A stretch of 64,000 nt of DNA, taken from assembly GCA_009792885.1 (NCBI GenBank), contig WMCF01000014.1:11179924-11243923 (forward strand), in the 5' to 3' direction. The notes under the pieces are model-generated. The model had not been told where the DNA came from. It searched no databases and was given only the letters and a program-made list of their open reading frames with translations. Below are positions 37,006 through 48,639 of the stretch, piece after piece. The translations under genes were made by a program, and so were the position numbers. How positions within the stretch are numbered: position 1 is the stretch's first letter; every line of letters starts with the position of its first letter. Source of the DNA: Eremophila alpestris peregrina (taxonomy: Eukaryota; Chordata; Aves; Passeriformes; Alaudidae).

Positions 37006-40000
37006 TAAGGTTGTATGTTTCGTTTACATCTGTCTTGACACGTGTTTAGTGTTTCAGTACCTTGTGCACTATCTGTTTTTTCTAATCTGTAATTGAAATT
37101 TCCTTAGTAACAACTTGTGTCTCTTGGTATCAAACAAGCAGGTGAGATAAGTCTAAATTCAGGTGAAAAACTGGACATGAGAAGCAGTTTAAAGTCGTGA
37201 CAAATACCAGAATTAATAAACATACATGAAGTGCTTCAAACATTGACATGGGACTTCACTTTGATCTCCAGTACTACAAATTTTGTTCTTGAAGTGAAAG
37301 AGGTTAGATTCATCATGATTGCCCCTGGATTTCAAGGTCAGAAAGAACATGCAGGTTGCATCTCAATATTTAAAATAGCCCAAATATTAATGGAGCACAT
37401 AATGAGGACATACCTTCTCGTGGCATCATAAAAAAAAAAGTGTCTCGAAAAGGAGGATAAAACATGAACATATAGACACAATCTCTTTTTTTTTTTTTTT
37501 CCTGTATAATACTGCTTTTAACACTCAACAAATAGAAGTATGTGAATTGTGATATTTTTGGTGAGGGAGCAGGATTCAGAGAGGCTGTAGTTAACCTCTT
37601 CCTTTCTTTCATTCCTTATCCTGCCTGCTTCCAGTAAATACTCACCTGGGAAGCATGCAGAAGATCAGCCAGAAAACCACTGATATAGACCAGAATTTGC
37701 CTGAAAGAGTAGCTGGCCATATTTCTCAAGAAATGCTTTATTTTCTCAAGAAAAGGTATAATTTGAAGCCAATTTTCTTTAAAAGGCTCAGTTTCCGTTT
37801 ATTTTTAATAAATCTCTAATCTGAGAACTTTTTAGTGTATGTGATAAATATATAGAAGGACAGCATTAATTAAACCCTGAAAAGGTGGCAGTTCCCAGGA
37901 GAGGAAAAAAAAAAAGAGGAGGAAAATGGATATTGAGAAGGAAAAATTTCAGTAAGAAATCAGAAAAGCAGAAAAGAGAGAGGAAGCATCTCAAGCCACC
38001 ATAGAGCTGAGAGGGTAAAAATGCATGAAAAGCATTAATAGGAATTGGTGATTAATTTTTAATTTTTGAAGGAAAGGATGTATAAATAACGAACAGCAAT
38101 AAGCAGTATTCTCACTAAAACACATAAGGAGAAAGCAACATCTAAAGTTAGCTGAAAAAAAAACCAATCAATAATGTTTTACTACGGACTGACATTTTTT
38201 TCAGAGGCTCTGTGAAAATCACTCTTTCTTGTACAGTACATTATATTTAAATAAGAGTTTGAAAAAAAATTGTAGAATAGCTCATGACACAAACTACAAT
38301 AGGAGGATCACTGTGCTCTGTAAATTGAGCTAATGATCCCAGTTTCACAACTGGGACGTTGCTAGTCCCAGAGACTTGTTATTCCTTGTGTTAATGTCAA
38401 ATTTTGGCACTTGAAGGAAGTGGAAAACACACCCGGGTTCAGGGAGAGGTGATCCATGTCTGAACAGAATTGGTTGGAAAGTGGGTTGGGTTTTGTAAAA
38501 AGCCTGGAAATATTAATTAGAAGGATAAACACTAAAATATCAAGGTTTTTCGAGTTGGAAGTTTTCAGAGAAAGGTCATAATTTTCCATGAGAAGCAGAC
38601 ACATATTTTAGAAGATTTTTTGGTCAATCAGGAATGTAGTTTTATGTTGTAGGACAACGTTTGCCAGCAGATTACTCACAGTACCTTGTTAATAATCCTA
38701 ATTCACCTCAGGTACAGAGGATAAATGATACCCAAGATGTGGAAGTCCAAAACCATTGCTCTTTTTGTTTGGCTTCTTAATTTTACAGCAGTTCTTAGCC
38801 TCCCTGTAGGCTGGCATTTCACTTTTTTTGGTCCATTTTGTGGTTTGTTCATCCTTTGGGATGTTAGCATCTCGTGACATTTATATCTACCTAAAAGTCA
38901 TCTAGAAGATGATATTTGGAATTAAATAAAAAGAGTAGTAGAAATTAATAAGGAAGCACACAGAGTAATGAAGGATAAATTCTGTAAAAGATGTTCTTTT
39001 TGTGTTTTGGTTGTACACTTTGAAAATTGTGGATGGTCTTATGTTTGCTTTGCCTGATGCAACATGCCACAAATACATCCACAGTACAAATAATGAAAAC
39101 AACAGTAAGGCAGAGATGAAAACCTTTAGAGCACTAAAGACATAAATTGGAAGAGGCAGGAAAGGAGTTACTGAAGCAATTGAATGGGAAGGGTGCCATG
39201 TCTGTAACAATTCTTAGAGAAATATGTGTGGTTTTTTTCACTACGTTGTCACGGTTTTTTAATTACTGCATGGTCTCATGTTTGCATCTTTGTTTTAAAA
39301 TCTTGGAGGCGAGTTTTGCAAGTACCATTGCTTATAGAAGTTATATGTCCACTTCTCTCCTATCTCTCCATCTTCTCCTGGATGAGCAGAAATGGAAAAT
39401 ACTTAAAGCAGAGTAAGAACAAGAGGTCCATGAAAGAGACTTCACTGATGGTTGCAAGTAAAATGTATTGACAGAAGGAGCATATTGCGTAGCAGAGTTG
39501 CTTCCTGCCTTGTCCTCAAAAAAAAAACCCCAAAAATCTGAATGCTAGGAGTGAATAATAACTTCCCAATGGAAAGGGAAAGAAATCACACTTACTAAAA
39601 CAAGTAGTGAAGAAATAAGTTTCTTGAAATAGGCCACTTTTTCATATTAATTGTGCCTGATACTAATTGGTAATGCAAGAGGCAGCTGGACACAAGTGCT
39701 GACTTTGCGCATCACTTGACTGTGGCCAATTCCTTGCTACTCCAGCAATGAAGAGATGAGTTTGAAAACCTGCAGAATGCAGTTCTGCCCTCATTTCTGT
39801 GAGCAAGCACGTGCCTCAATCAGCAAGAAGTTTTTATTCTGGCAGATAAGAGCTGGTTTTGTAAATGCTGGTGTTTATTGATCCCCAGAACACATTCTCC
39901 TGGTTAATGCTTTGTTTATAATACAAGCACTGTTTCCTGAAGTTGTGTTACAAAATATGACAAGACATTGGTTTAAGTGAGGCAGATGTGTCTGTTGGCA

Positions 40001-40921
40001 AAACCACTGTGCAGAGTGGCAGTGCAGCAAGGCAAGTGTGCCACAGACCTCTCCTTAGCTGGGTATGAAACAGCTGTCATAGCTGTGACACCCTTGAAAA
40101 CCACTGCATCTGGTGAATGCCCTTGGAAGACACGTTAGCCTTCACCCCAGCAGTAACATATTGAAGGAGACATTAGTTGCAAGCTAAAGAACACTTGTTT
40201 TTGTAATTGTATGTCCAGCAGTTGGGTGGAGGAAAAGAAATGGGTTGATCCACAAAGAGAAAAATTAACAAATCCTAATCCAGATTTGGTCTAGGTCCCC
40301 ACATAACTCTTTGCAATAACCCTGCACCTCTTTCATACCCATTCTACTCCCCCAAACCTTTTATTTCCCCAGAGTTTCACCAGCTTCCCCCTGTGTTGCC
40401 CTCCTCTCTGGCTGAGCTACGGGCAGCATACTGCCCTTTCAGAGCAGAGGTTGGGGTGTGCTGACCACCCATTGCCCTCCAGGATACTGGTACTTACTAT
40501 AAATACCTCTCCTCTACCCAATTTCCAGTGTTCATTTCTTTTTAGAAACTTAATTCTCTTCAGTACTGCAGCCCCTCTGCTGATTTGTTTGAAATTGGAC
40601 AGCAGGTGCACAAGTTACCAGGAAAGACCAAAAGCTCCAGGTGTCAAGTCTCATTTCCTTGGGAAACCAGAGTTTAAATAAATGGTCACAGATCAGTGAT
40701 TAGATTGCAGCTTCTGCTGAAAACTTCATGGGCTGAGCCACTCTGAGCTTCAACTCTAGAATCAATCCATACAGCATGATGCTCAGTTTCATCAGCGTGA
40801 CTGTTATATAGTCCTCAAATGCCACAGAAAAAGGCTGCCTTAGAGGTAGTTTTAGCAAAGGAAGCTGAGATTATAAAAAGTAGAATTCGCTTATTTCATT
40901 TGCTAAAACTTTCCCTCTCAG

Positions 40922-41141
40922 TTCCCTTCCCTTCCCTTCCCTTCCCTTCCCTTCCCTTCCCTTCCCTTCCCTTCCCTTCCCTTCCCTTCCCTTCCCTTCC
41001 CTTCCCTNNNNNNNNNNNNNNNNNNNNNNNNNNNNNNNNNNNNNNNNNNNNNNNNNNNNNNNNNNNNNNNNNNNNNNNNNNNNNNNNNNNNNTCCCTTCC
41101 CTTCCCTTCCCTTCCCTTCCCTTCCCTTCCCTTCCCTTCCC
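40922..41141. repeat. (CCCTT)n pyrimidine microsatellite interrupted by an assembly gap
   Basis: Perfect TTCCC units run from 40922 to 41007 and from 41093 to 41141, all pyrimidine on the plus strand and all purine (AAGGG) on the minus strand. Between them are 85 Ns, so the true copy number is unknown. The array ends 45 bases before the splice acceptor AG of the RNF182 coding exon and so lies in or next to its polypyrimidine and branch-point zone. Open frames that cross it (PSLPFP or GREGK repeats) are artefacts. Long homopurine-homopyrimidine mirror tracts of this kind can adopt triplex structure and are often unstable. Confidence 0.97.
41008..41092. other. Assembly gap (85 Ns)
   Basis: The gap lies wholly within the CCCTT array. 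It probably marks a repeat that short reads or the assembler could not span. Its size may be nominal or estimated. Confidence 0.99.
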
Positions 41142-41187
41142 GTTTTTGCATTGGCTTTCAACAGCAATTCCACTTTGGCTTTTTCAG

Positions 41188-41394
41188 ATGGATGCCTGGC
41201 TCAGAGTAAAGGACATGCAGTGCACAATCCCTAGCAGAAGCTGAAAATGGATGATGTCTGCTGATGCTTTTCGATGATGTCATCTCCTCTTTTTCTCTTT
41301 GAGATGGGTGATAGGAAAATGTTCTAAAACAAGACTGAGTGACCTCTTCATCCCTTGACTTCTCTTTCCACAAGTCTAAAAACCACCTGAAGCA
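41188..41394 (+). promoter_or_regulatory. RNF182 5' leader in the coding exon, with upstream ATGs
   Basis: The exon start follows TTTGGCTTTTTCAG (AG at 41186-41187), a good acceptor with a short pyrimidine run. The 207-base leader holds several upstream ATGs. One begins at the first exon base (41188) and runs 18 codons to TGA at 41242-41244, with a second in-frame ATG near its middle. Others start at 41247 (5 codons) and 41251 (8 codons), and more lie around 41275 and after 41300. The main ATG at 41395 has G at -3 and A at +4, a moderate context. This arrangement predicts reduced or regulated translation of RNF182, by inference only. If the real splice site differs, the first upstream frame would change. 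Confidence 0.65.
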
Positions 41395-42132
41395 ATGACC
41401 ACTCCAGTACCAGAGGAGCCTGTGGAGACCCAGAGCTCAGATGAGCTGGAGTGCAAGATCTGCTACAACCGCTATAACCTGCGACAGAGAAAGCCAAAAG
41501 TGCTGGAGTGTTGTCACAGAGTGTGTGCCAAATGCCTTTGCAAGATCATAGACTTTGGGGATTCCCCACAAGGAGTCATAGTGTGCCCCTTCTGCAGGTT
41601 TGAGACGTGCCTGCCAGACGATGAGGTTAGTAGTCTTCCTGATGACAACAACATCCTTCTGAACTTAGCTTGTGGGGGAAAGGGAAAGAAGTGCCTACCT
41701 GACAACCCAACAGAACTGTTGCTGACTCCCAAAAGGCTGGCGTCTCTGGTTAGCCCTTCTCACACCTCTTCTAATTGCCTGGTTATAACAATCATGGAAG
41801 TACAAAGAGAAAGTCCCCAGACTCTGAACTCAACCCCTGTGGTGGAATTTTACAGGCCTACAAGCTTTGACTCTGTTGCAACTGTATCCCACAACTGGAC
41901 AGTGTGGAACTGCACATCTTTGCTCTTCCAGACCTCGATTCGGGTGCTAGTGTGGTTGCTAGGGTTGCTGTACTTTAGCTCCTTGCCTTTAGGGATTTAT
42001 TTACTGGTATCCAAGAAAGTCACCCTTGGGGTTGTCTTTGTAAGCCTTGTTCCTTCAAGCCTTGTTATTCTCATGATTTATGGCTTCTGCCAGTGTGTTT
42101 GCCATGAAGTTCTAGACTGCATGTCATCTTGA
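41395..42132 (+). CDS. RNF182: RING finger protein 182, membrane-bound E3 ubiquitin ligase
   Basis: This is a complete 245-residue protein, two shorter than human RNF182 as I recall it, and nearly identical outside the first 15 residues and the C-terminal tip. The RING-HC domain spans residues 20-67 with zinc ligands C20, C23, C39, H41, C44, C47, C64 and C67. A conserved serine/threonine-rich middle region (about 75-165) follows, then two hydrophobic membrane segments at about 184-205 and 209-231, and a short cysteine-rich tail (C232, C234, C236, C242). The frame is uninterrupted in one exon, as in other vertebrates. The start is supported by homology and by the SDELECKICY block following directly. 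Known for the mammalian protein: E3 ligase activity, ATP6V0C as a reported substrate, expression in brain, and a reported role in degrading NF-kB p65 in Toll-like receptor signalling. The bird protein should act alike because the RING and membrane segments are intact. No disabling change is seen. Confidence 0.98.
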   Translation: MTTPVPEEPVETQSSDELECKICYNRYNLRQRKPKVLECCHRVCAKCLCKIIDFGDSPQGVIVCPFCRFETCLPDDEVSSLPDDNNILLNLACGGKGKKCLPDNPTELLLTPKRLASLVSPSHTSSNCLVITIMEVQRESPQTLNSTPVVEFYRPTSFDSVATVSHNWTVWNCTSLLFQTSIRVLVWLLGLLYFSSLPLGIYLLVSKKVTLGVVFVSLVPSSLVILMIYGFCQCVCHEVLDCMSS

Positions 42133-42332
42133 TAACAAATGCAGTACAATAAGGTGTATTACCACATGTGTAGCATAGTTGATTTATCCTGTTTTTGTAT
42201 TCTTCGTAGTCTTATTTATTCTTATTGTCCATCCCACTAAATGGAAGCAGTGGCCCTAGTTACGTGGTCCCTGTTTTTCCAGCTGATTTTGACTCCCCCT
42301 CACTGCGAGCTTTTTTTGAGCTAAGAATTGGA

Positions 42333-42338
42333 AATAAA
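42333..42338 (+). promoter_or_regulatory. Candidate RNF182 polyadenylation signal (AATAAA)
   Basis: A canonical AATAAA lies 200 bases after the RNF182 stop codon, with a GT-rich stretch (TGTTGATTTTG) shortly after it. Cleavage would fall at about 42350-42365. A second AATAAA occurs at 42638-42643 and could serve a longer 3' UTR. Which one is used cannot be told from sequence. Confidence 0.5.
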
Positions 42339-45300
42339 AACTACATGTTGATTTTGAAGGGCTGAATTTTAGAAAGGGATAAAGCAAAATCATCAAACTT
42401 GGTGCCTGCTGCTGCTGCCACTGTTCAGATGAGTAGGACTTTGCTTTGTATTGGCTTGATCAAGTCAGTTCAGGCTGTAGGATTCACCCAAGAAGAAATT
42501 ACTGTAGCAGACACCTTCCAGATGCAAGTACTGCATCTCTTCACCCAAAGCATCTCATGCTCTGAAATATCTGTTATTTATAATACATCATCATTCATAG
42601 CAAATTATATCACTCTATTAGTTAATATTATAAGAAGAATAAAACAAACTAGTTATTTTTTTGGTTCTTATTATAGCAAAAATACTTGTGGGAGGCCAAC
42701 AATTTTTTTGAACGCTCAAAACTTGTCTCCAGAACACTTTCCCCAAAGAGAAGCCCATTTTTTCTTGTCACACAGTTGCAGCTCACTGTGAAATATTCCT
42801 GCTAATGAGTACTTCTGGGGACCCAGCCACGTGTTTGCTGTTCTCCAGGTGCACTTACTTCAGTGTACACACCTTAAGCTTCCCTTTGAGGGTTCAGAGC
42901 TCTACAGATTTCTCTAGCTATGTTGTGTTATGCTTTCCCTCCCTCCCAGCATTTCTACCACCACTAGTGCCATTTCCAAGCCACCAGTCCTTCCTAATGG
43001 GTGACCAACCTCATGCACATGTACTCTGTGGTAGCTGTGCTGGAGAATTTGTCTTGTGTGACTTTAGCTCTCAAGATAGATTTTTATTCTGAACCGTTAG
43101 GAAATAGATCTTCAATCACTAATACAAATTCAAGAAAAAAAATCTGAAATGGTTAACTGGGGTTTTGTTTGGTTGGTTTTTTGGGTTTGGGGTTTTGTTT
43201 GTTTGTTTTTGTTCTGAGACTTTGTCCTGTGACTTTGGGAAGGTTTCAGTTTAAGGCATAGTCCTTCAAAATGTTTAATACTCTGAACTCCCCCCGTCAC
43301 CACTGTGAGTTGATGGCAATCCAGATGTGGCAATTAGCATGTCTCCATAAGTGGAGCTCAGAGGAATTACTGATACTTCACCATTCCACAAACAGAACCA
43401 GACCCTGTAAGGCTTGCTTATGTGTTGCATGGTTTAGGCTGCTTTTTGAACTACTGGAAGAACACAAAAATAAGTAATATTTGATGTTTATGTGTATGAC
43501 TAGGTCTAGAAACACCGCAGCTGCAAACTGGTTTTCTTGTGCACAGCGGAGTGGAGTTGAGCAGTGCAAGCCTGGTTTTGGGGTCTGGCACAAGATTTAG
43601 TCATTCCAGGGCAGTGTAAAAGGGAGAGGGGTTTGTTGCATGAAAATTGGATGTATGGCCTAACAATATACTCTTAGAGCAAAGAGATTTTGGTACAAAT
43701 GAAAAAAATGACAGTGGGAAAAGCAGAGCCTGTCGAGAGGATTTGAAGTTAAGCTGGTTCAATTTTTGTGGGTGGCACAGGTGGTATCTTCAGTTTTATT
43801 CCTACTGCAAACAGAGAAAATATGGAAATGTAAAGGTCCTGCTTTTCTTGACACTCATTTTATAGTAGTGCATATATATGTGTGTGTATGTACATATAGA
43901 CACATATGTAAGAAGAAAACTTACAGTGAAATTATAGTTTTCAAGTGTATGGAGTTATGGAGCTATGTACTGAATGATTAAAGGAAATGTTTCAGACTTT
44001 TCTGTAATGACGGTAATTATGCCTAAAATATTTTCAGAATTTCTAGAAAATACTACTCCTAAGTAATTGTTTTAATTGTTTGTGATAAAGCACATGTAGT
44101 TAGAAGAGGAATCATCTCCAGTCAAGATTTGACTCATCTATGAACTCAAAAATTTCAAGTATCTAACAACAATCATGTCAAAAAGAAAGAAAAACAGAAA
44201 TCTATGTGGTTTTATAGAACTTCATAACTTTTGGAAAGATGTATTTGTAGTGTTAGGGGTTTATATGTTTTAGGATTTGTTCAAGTTGTCTGAATATAGT
44301 GTCTCTAATAAAGGGCTGACTAACAGAGGATATAGATTTTGCAAATGTGTGATATCTATGAATTACCTCTGCACAACATGCTCTACAGTGCTGCCTGTTG
44401 TCTTCTCCTTTTGATTTTGAGCTGATAATCTTAGATCCAGCACCAGGTATTTTGTACTCTGTTTTAAAACAGAGCCTAATTGTAGCAAAATTACAGTGGT
44501 ATCAGTTACACATCATAGCACAAATTAATACACCTGTTATTCTTCTCTACTTTACAGACTGCCAGCCCATTAAATTTATGCTGCTATTTCAGACTGTGCT
44601 GCAATACAAACCCACTCAAAGATGCAAGCCTGCAAAAGCATATTGATTGTTCAGCTATGCTGCCACTCAGCGAGAGCATGCTATTGCAGCTTTGGGGTCA
44701 TAAAATACCTACATATCTTACAAAATGGCCATTGAGAATTGCTGGGAGATAAATCTCAGTTATTTGTGGAGAAGAATTTTTGCTGTGTGACTGAGACTAG
44801 AAGAACTTCAGATATTACTCTTTCCTTGTTTTTATTCACTACCATCCTTTAGACTTTGAACTAAAAACTCTTGTGTCCTCTGCAGTGGAATAACTGTTCT
44901 GAAATTGATGTAAATGGGGCTAAAATCAAGACTTGCATACTTCTCTGCTTGCTTTTCCTTCCTTTTATTTGACTGTTTTTCTTTCCTTGGAAAGTAATGG
45001 CTCCTGGGGTTGTAAAATACTGCCTGCACACCAAGGCAATTCCCTTTCAGTGGGATTTATTCCTGCTATGCCCAGACATGACTCAACCAAGTACAAAGTG
45101 CTAGAAATTCATTACTACGGGATTAATTTAGTCCAAATGAGATTTGTTTTGTTTTGTTTTTAATTCCTGCTTATCCTATGGATGCAGACTGTATCCTCTC
45201 CAGCTGCACATTTCCAGTATGATATCGTGGTATTCCCTGAGGGCTGGGGCAGGATGATGCAGGAGCAGCTGCTGGGCACAGCTTAGAATGGAGATGCTGA

Positions 45301-45935
45301 GCTGGACCATCCTGTGTGCAGGGCTCAGTGAGGGATGGAGTTCTGCAGGTGTGGCTTGAGCCCCGAGCCCAAAGGGCAATTAACAGAGTGTTAATTGCAC
45401 AGAGTCTGTGGGTTCTTACATAGGACGTGGGGTTGGGCTGACTGAGAAGCTGAGCAAAGCAGAGATGGGTTTTTGTCTGTGCCTGGGACAAAGGGGCTGT
45501 GTTTTGAATAAATGTTTTGGGGTAGTTTAATGTTTTTCATACTGACCCTTCTGGGGTTTAAAATTCATTTGGTAATTAAATTAATTCACTACTGTTATTA
45601 CAATTGAGTACATTTACTTTCCAAATGGCAAAGTATTGAACTTCATTCTAATTTAAACAGATCCTTAGATCTGGGCATACTCCCACTGTGATGTTAGGTA
45701 TTCAAAGCGACAGGACTGGCAAAAGTAAGGGCTGATATCTTTGATTTAGCAGCACTGTGAGCTTTGGTAGGTCCTACATTATTGATTTTAGGCCCACAAA
45801 ACTGTATATGCTAATACAAAACACTTAAAATAGGCAAACTTGTCCTGATAACATCACTGGCAAACTTCAGGGTTGCCAGTATTTTACAATGTGCCCAAAA
45901 ATAGACTCTTCCAAAGAGACTTGATTACCTGAAGA

Positions 45936-46074
45936 TCCAGATAAATTGGTCAGTGCATGATGCTGATAACACCAAGGTCATGGCTTCGATCCCTGTATGG
46001 ACCATTCACTTTAAAGTTGAACTCAATGATCCTTGTGGGTCCCTTCTAACTCAGAGAATTCTCTGGCTTTATGG
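45936..46074 (+). mobile_element. tRNA-Ile-derived SINE with CR1 tail (TguSINE1-like)
   Basis: The head (about 45936-46003) aligns by eye to eukaryotic tRNA-Ile. TTGGTCAGTGCATGATGCTG corresponds to the D-arm end and anticodon stem. The anticodon loop CTGATAA at 45963-45969 carries GAT at 45965-45967. AACACCAAGGTCATGG follows as stem and variable region, and GGCTTCGATCC (45982-45992) is a B box with one change. The acceptor and A-box side is eroded, so this is not a functional tRNA gene. The tail (46014-46062) reads AGTTGAACTCAATGATCC then TTGTGGGTCCCTTCTAACTC, a CR1 3' end. A tRNA-Ile head plus CR1 tail is the structure described for TguSINE1 of songbirds, which is mobilised by CR1. The family name is from memory. 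Confidence 0.85.
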
Positions 46075-47429
46075 AGTCCAGCAGCACTCAGCCAGATAGA
46101 CAAGCCCAGAACAGAAAAACACAGCTTTCCACCTAAGTGGCTATACTTTAACCTGAGGAAGAGGAACTGAGGAGGTTCACAGGCAGGTGAATGATGTTTT
46201 TGAGGGAGTTCCTTGTTATTGGGTACAGGGCCATTGTTTTTCTTAATTTTAACCGGTTCTAGTGGTAGATTCAACTCACTGTTCCTCTTACTTTTCTGCC
46301 CCTCTCCATGAAACAAGTCTTCATGAAACTGGATAAACAGTATTTTTAAATAAGGCAGTCTTTTCTGCTACACTGAGTTTGCAGCCCAGTCCAGCACAGC
46401 GAGGCTAATACTGAAAATATAACAAATTGCAGCCAGGATGTGAGAGTGAACAGGGTGCAGTGGGTAAATGGCAGCATGCTGTTAAAACAGTTTTGATGTC
46501 AAAGCAAGGAAAACGTGCTTTATATCCTGCCTTGTCTTGGCAGGTTCAAAATTACTGAGAGTCTGTCCCAAGCCTGAGGGCCACCATGGCCCAACACCCA
46601 CTCCTGCATTACCTCTTGGACAGTTCACTTCAGCTGTGCATCTTGATTTCCTGTACAGGATCCTACATCATTATTTCATCTTCCTGCATGGATGATGGGT
46701 GGAGTGAAAGATCCACAGTGTTACACTCTTCAACATCCTGACTATCCTAAGGTTTCTCAGGGTTGGAGTTTTTTCCATTTCTTCATATTTATTTCTACAA
46801 AGCAAGACAGTGCACTTTATTTTAAATAGAGTAGTGCCTTCAAGGATTAAAAAAGAAAAAAAGAAAAAGAAAAAATGTGGGGAAGAAGAACTGAGAATTT
46901 TGAAATAATTTTAAGATATTCAAAATTACAGAAAGAGACTGAGAGTCTTTTTACTTTCATACTAGCAGACTCGATGTTATCCTTTGAGTGACATAAGTAA
47001 ATGTTTAGGGCTAGAAATTCCCAAGGGAGCTGACAAGTCTGCCAGACCTTAGGCACCGGCCTTGTACTCCACTACTTTTCTGTAAAGCACCATTCTTCCT
47101 TTTGCATCAGCCTCCTCTGTCAAAGCTGAACCATCACAGTTTACAAAGAGTTCTGGCACAAAGAATAAATCCCCAGTCTGGGGACAGTAAATCATCTTTT
47201 TAGAGGCATGGCTGACACTAGCAAAGCTTTCGGTGCTAGACCTTAAACAAAGAGAAGTCATCTTGCAGTCTGAATTGCTAGCATAAATTTAATTTTAAAT
47301 CAAGTTTCATTGTGCTGGGCAACACTACAACTAGAAATCGTTTTTTTGTTTTTCTGCCTTTTGCTATACAAATGTGGTTTGCATTTTAAAAAATGTATTA
47401 AATGGTAGAAATCAGAGATGGATAGGAAG

Positions 47430-47640
47430 AAGCTTAATAAGTAATTGTATCCATTTCTCTGCCCCTGTAGAGATGAATGCTTTGTCTGGTCTGGTTTTAA
47501 ATATCTAAAGTGATGAGGCCTCCACCTCTTCCCACAAGGGATTTTTCAGCCATTTAATAGGCTTCTTTGTTAGGAAATAGTTGCCTCATACTGATCCCAT
47601 TTTTTTTCTTCTACATAATGTAGTCCCTTTCTTCTGTGCC
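47430..47640 (-). mobile_element. Ancient CR1/L3-like LINE 3' remnant, antisense
   Basis: The plus strand carries AAAGTGATGAGGCCTCCACC, ATTTTTCAGCCATTTAATAG and TAGGAAATAGTTGCCTCATA. This fits the diverged antisense 3' coding end of old CR1-type elements (the GATGGGGCTTCCAC...TTGTTCCA...AAATAGTT pattern). All frames are broken and the boundaries are approximate. Confidence 0.55.
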
Positions 47641-48639
47641 CACTATTTTAACTTTTATGAAATCTGGGAAATGTATCCTATTTATCCATTTTATACTGTA
47701 GCTGAATAATTCATAATCTTTGTTGTTCAAGTAACAGAAGAGATAAGCAACCACTAGCTGAACAGCTAATACTTCTCTGAAATGCTGTACCATGTAGCAG
47801 TGGGTATATTTCCTGGCAAGTCCTCGCTGACACTGCTTTCTGCATTAGGGAGTGAAAAATGTCAAGAATGTCAAGTGGAACTGAAGAAATGCTTCTTCCC
47901 AAGTGCATGCATGGCAATATTACTGAAATTTCAAGAGGTGCTGAGGCAAACAGCCTACTTCTTTGGATAGAGCTTTTCTTTCTAAAAGTGGATGATTTTA
48001 TTAAAAGTACGCTTTCAAAAAGCATTTTCATTTTCTTTTCATAAGCAAACCTCTAGATGAGACCCACACTATGTCAAAACTCTTTAACTTGTTGAGAGAC
48101 AAGGCTGGATTGATTGCCACTCACTGCTAAGCAGTTTTTGCTGACAGCTTAACTCAGAAGAAAAAAATTAATCCAGCGTTATAGAGTTTGAAAAGATGCC
48201 TTTGCAACTGTGTCACTGGAATCAGAGCTGTGCATGAAAAAATGACTCATGTCTTGACAACAGTAACTGCATTTCTGATTTAATTACAGCATATTAGATA
48301 ATCCTCTGCCTCACTCAAAGGACAAGAAGGACCAGTGTGCCTAAGGAAATCCTAGGTGGACAGCTAGATTTTCTGTGGTTTTGCATTCAAAAGCTACTTA
48401 CTTTACAAAAGCAGTGCTGTGCTTTATGCTGACCCTGGGCCAGATGGGAGGTCTGCTGGGTCTCTCTGACCTCAGAGCTGTAGTGGATGCACATTAAAAA
48501 GGTGTACGAACAGCCCAAATGGATGTGGAGCTCCTCATATACCTCCTAATATATGGCAACCTGCAGTTTGGAGAGCTGTTGAGATGGAGGTTGTGTCTGT
48601 GGGTTTGATCCTTGCCTATGGACTTCTTTGGATTCCTTT

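Larger units (their letters stand above)
15230..41187 (+). other. Putative 26-kb RNF182 first intron, no internal gene supported
   Basis: The stretch runs from the donor GT at 15230 to the acceptor AG at 41186-41187. Between them I see no frame longer than about 130 codons and no recognisable protein family. It holds CR1 fragments at 19.9, 20.2, 24.7, 25.8 and 36.9 kb, a 36-base-period duplication at 16.5 kb, a 26-base palindrome at 22.1 kb, and a long CCCTT array at the 3' end. Otherwise it is AT-rich, with runs such as poly(T) at about 30500 and 37490. If the CpG island belongs to another transcript, this region is simply intergenic. Confidence 0.45.

Noticed and set aside
38337..38356. Hairpin with 8-base arms TCCCAGTT/AACTGGGA
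   Set aside because: Short arms, no conserved context, chance level.
40819..41244. 141-codon frame across the CCCTT array and gap
   Set aside because: It is mostly translated microsatellite and Ns. Only its last 18 codons, after the splice acceptor, matter, as an upstream frame of RNF182.
45936..46003. Possible functional tRNA-Ile gene
   Set aside because: The acceptor stem and A box are eroded, the B box has a change, and a CR1 tail follows directly, so it is a SINE head.
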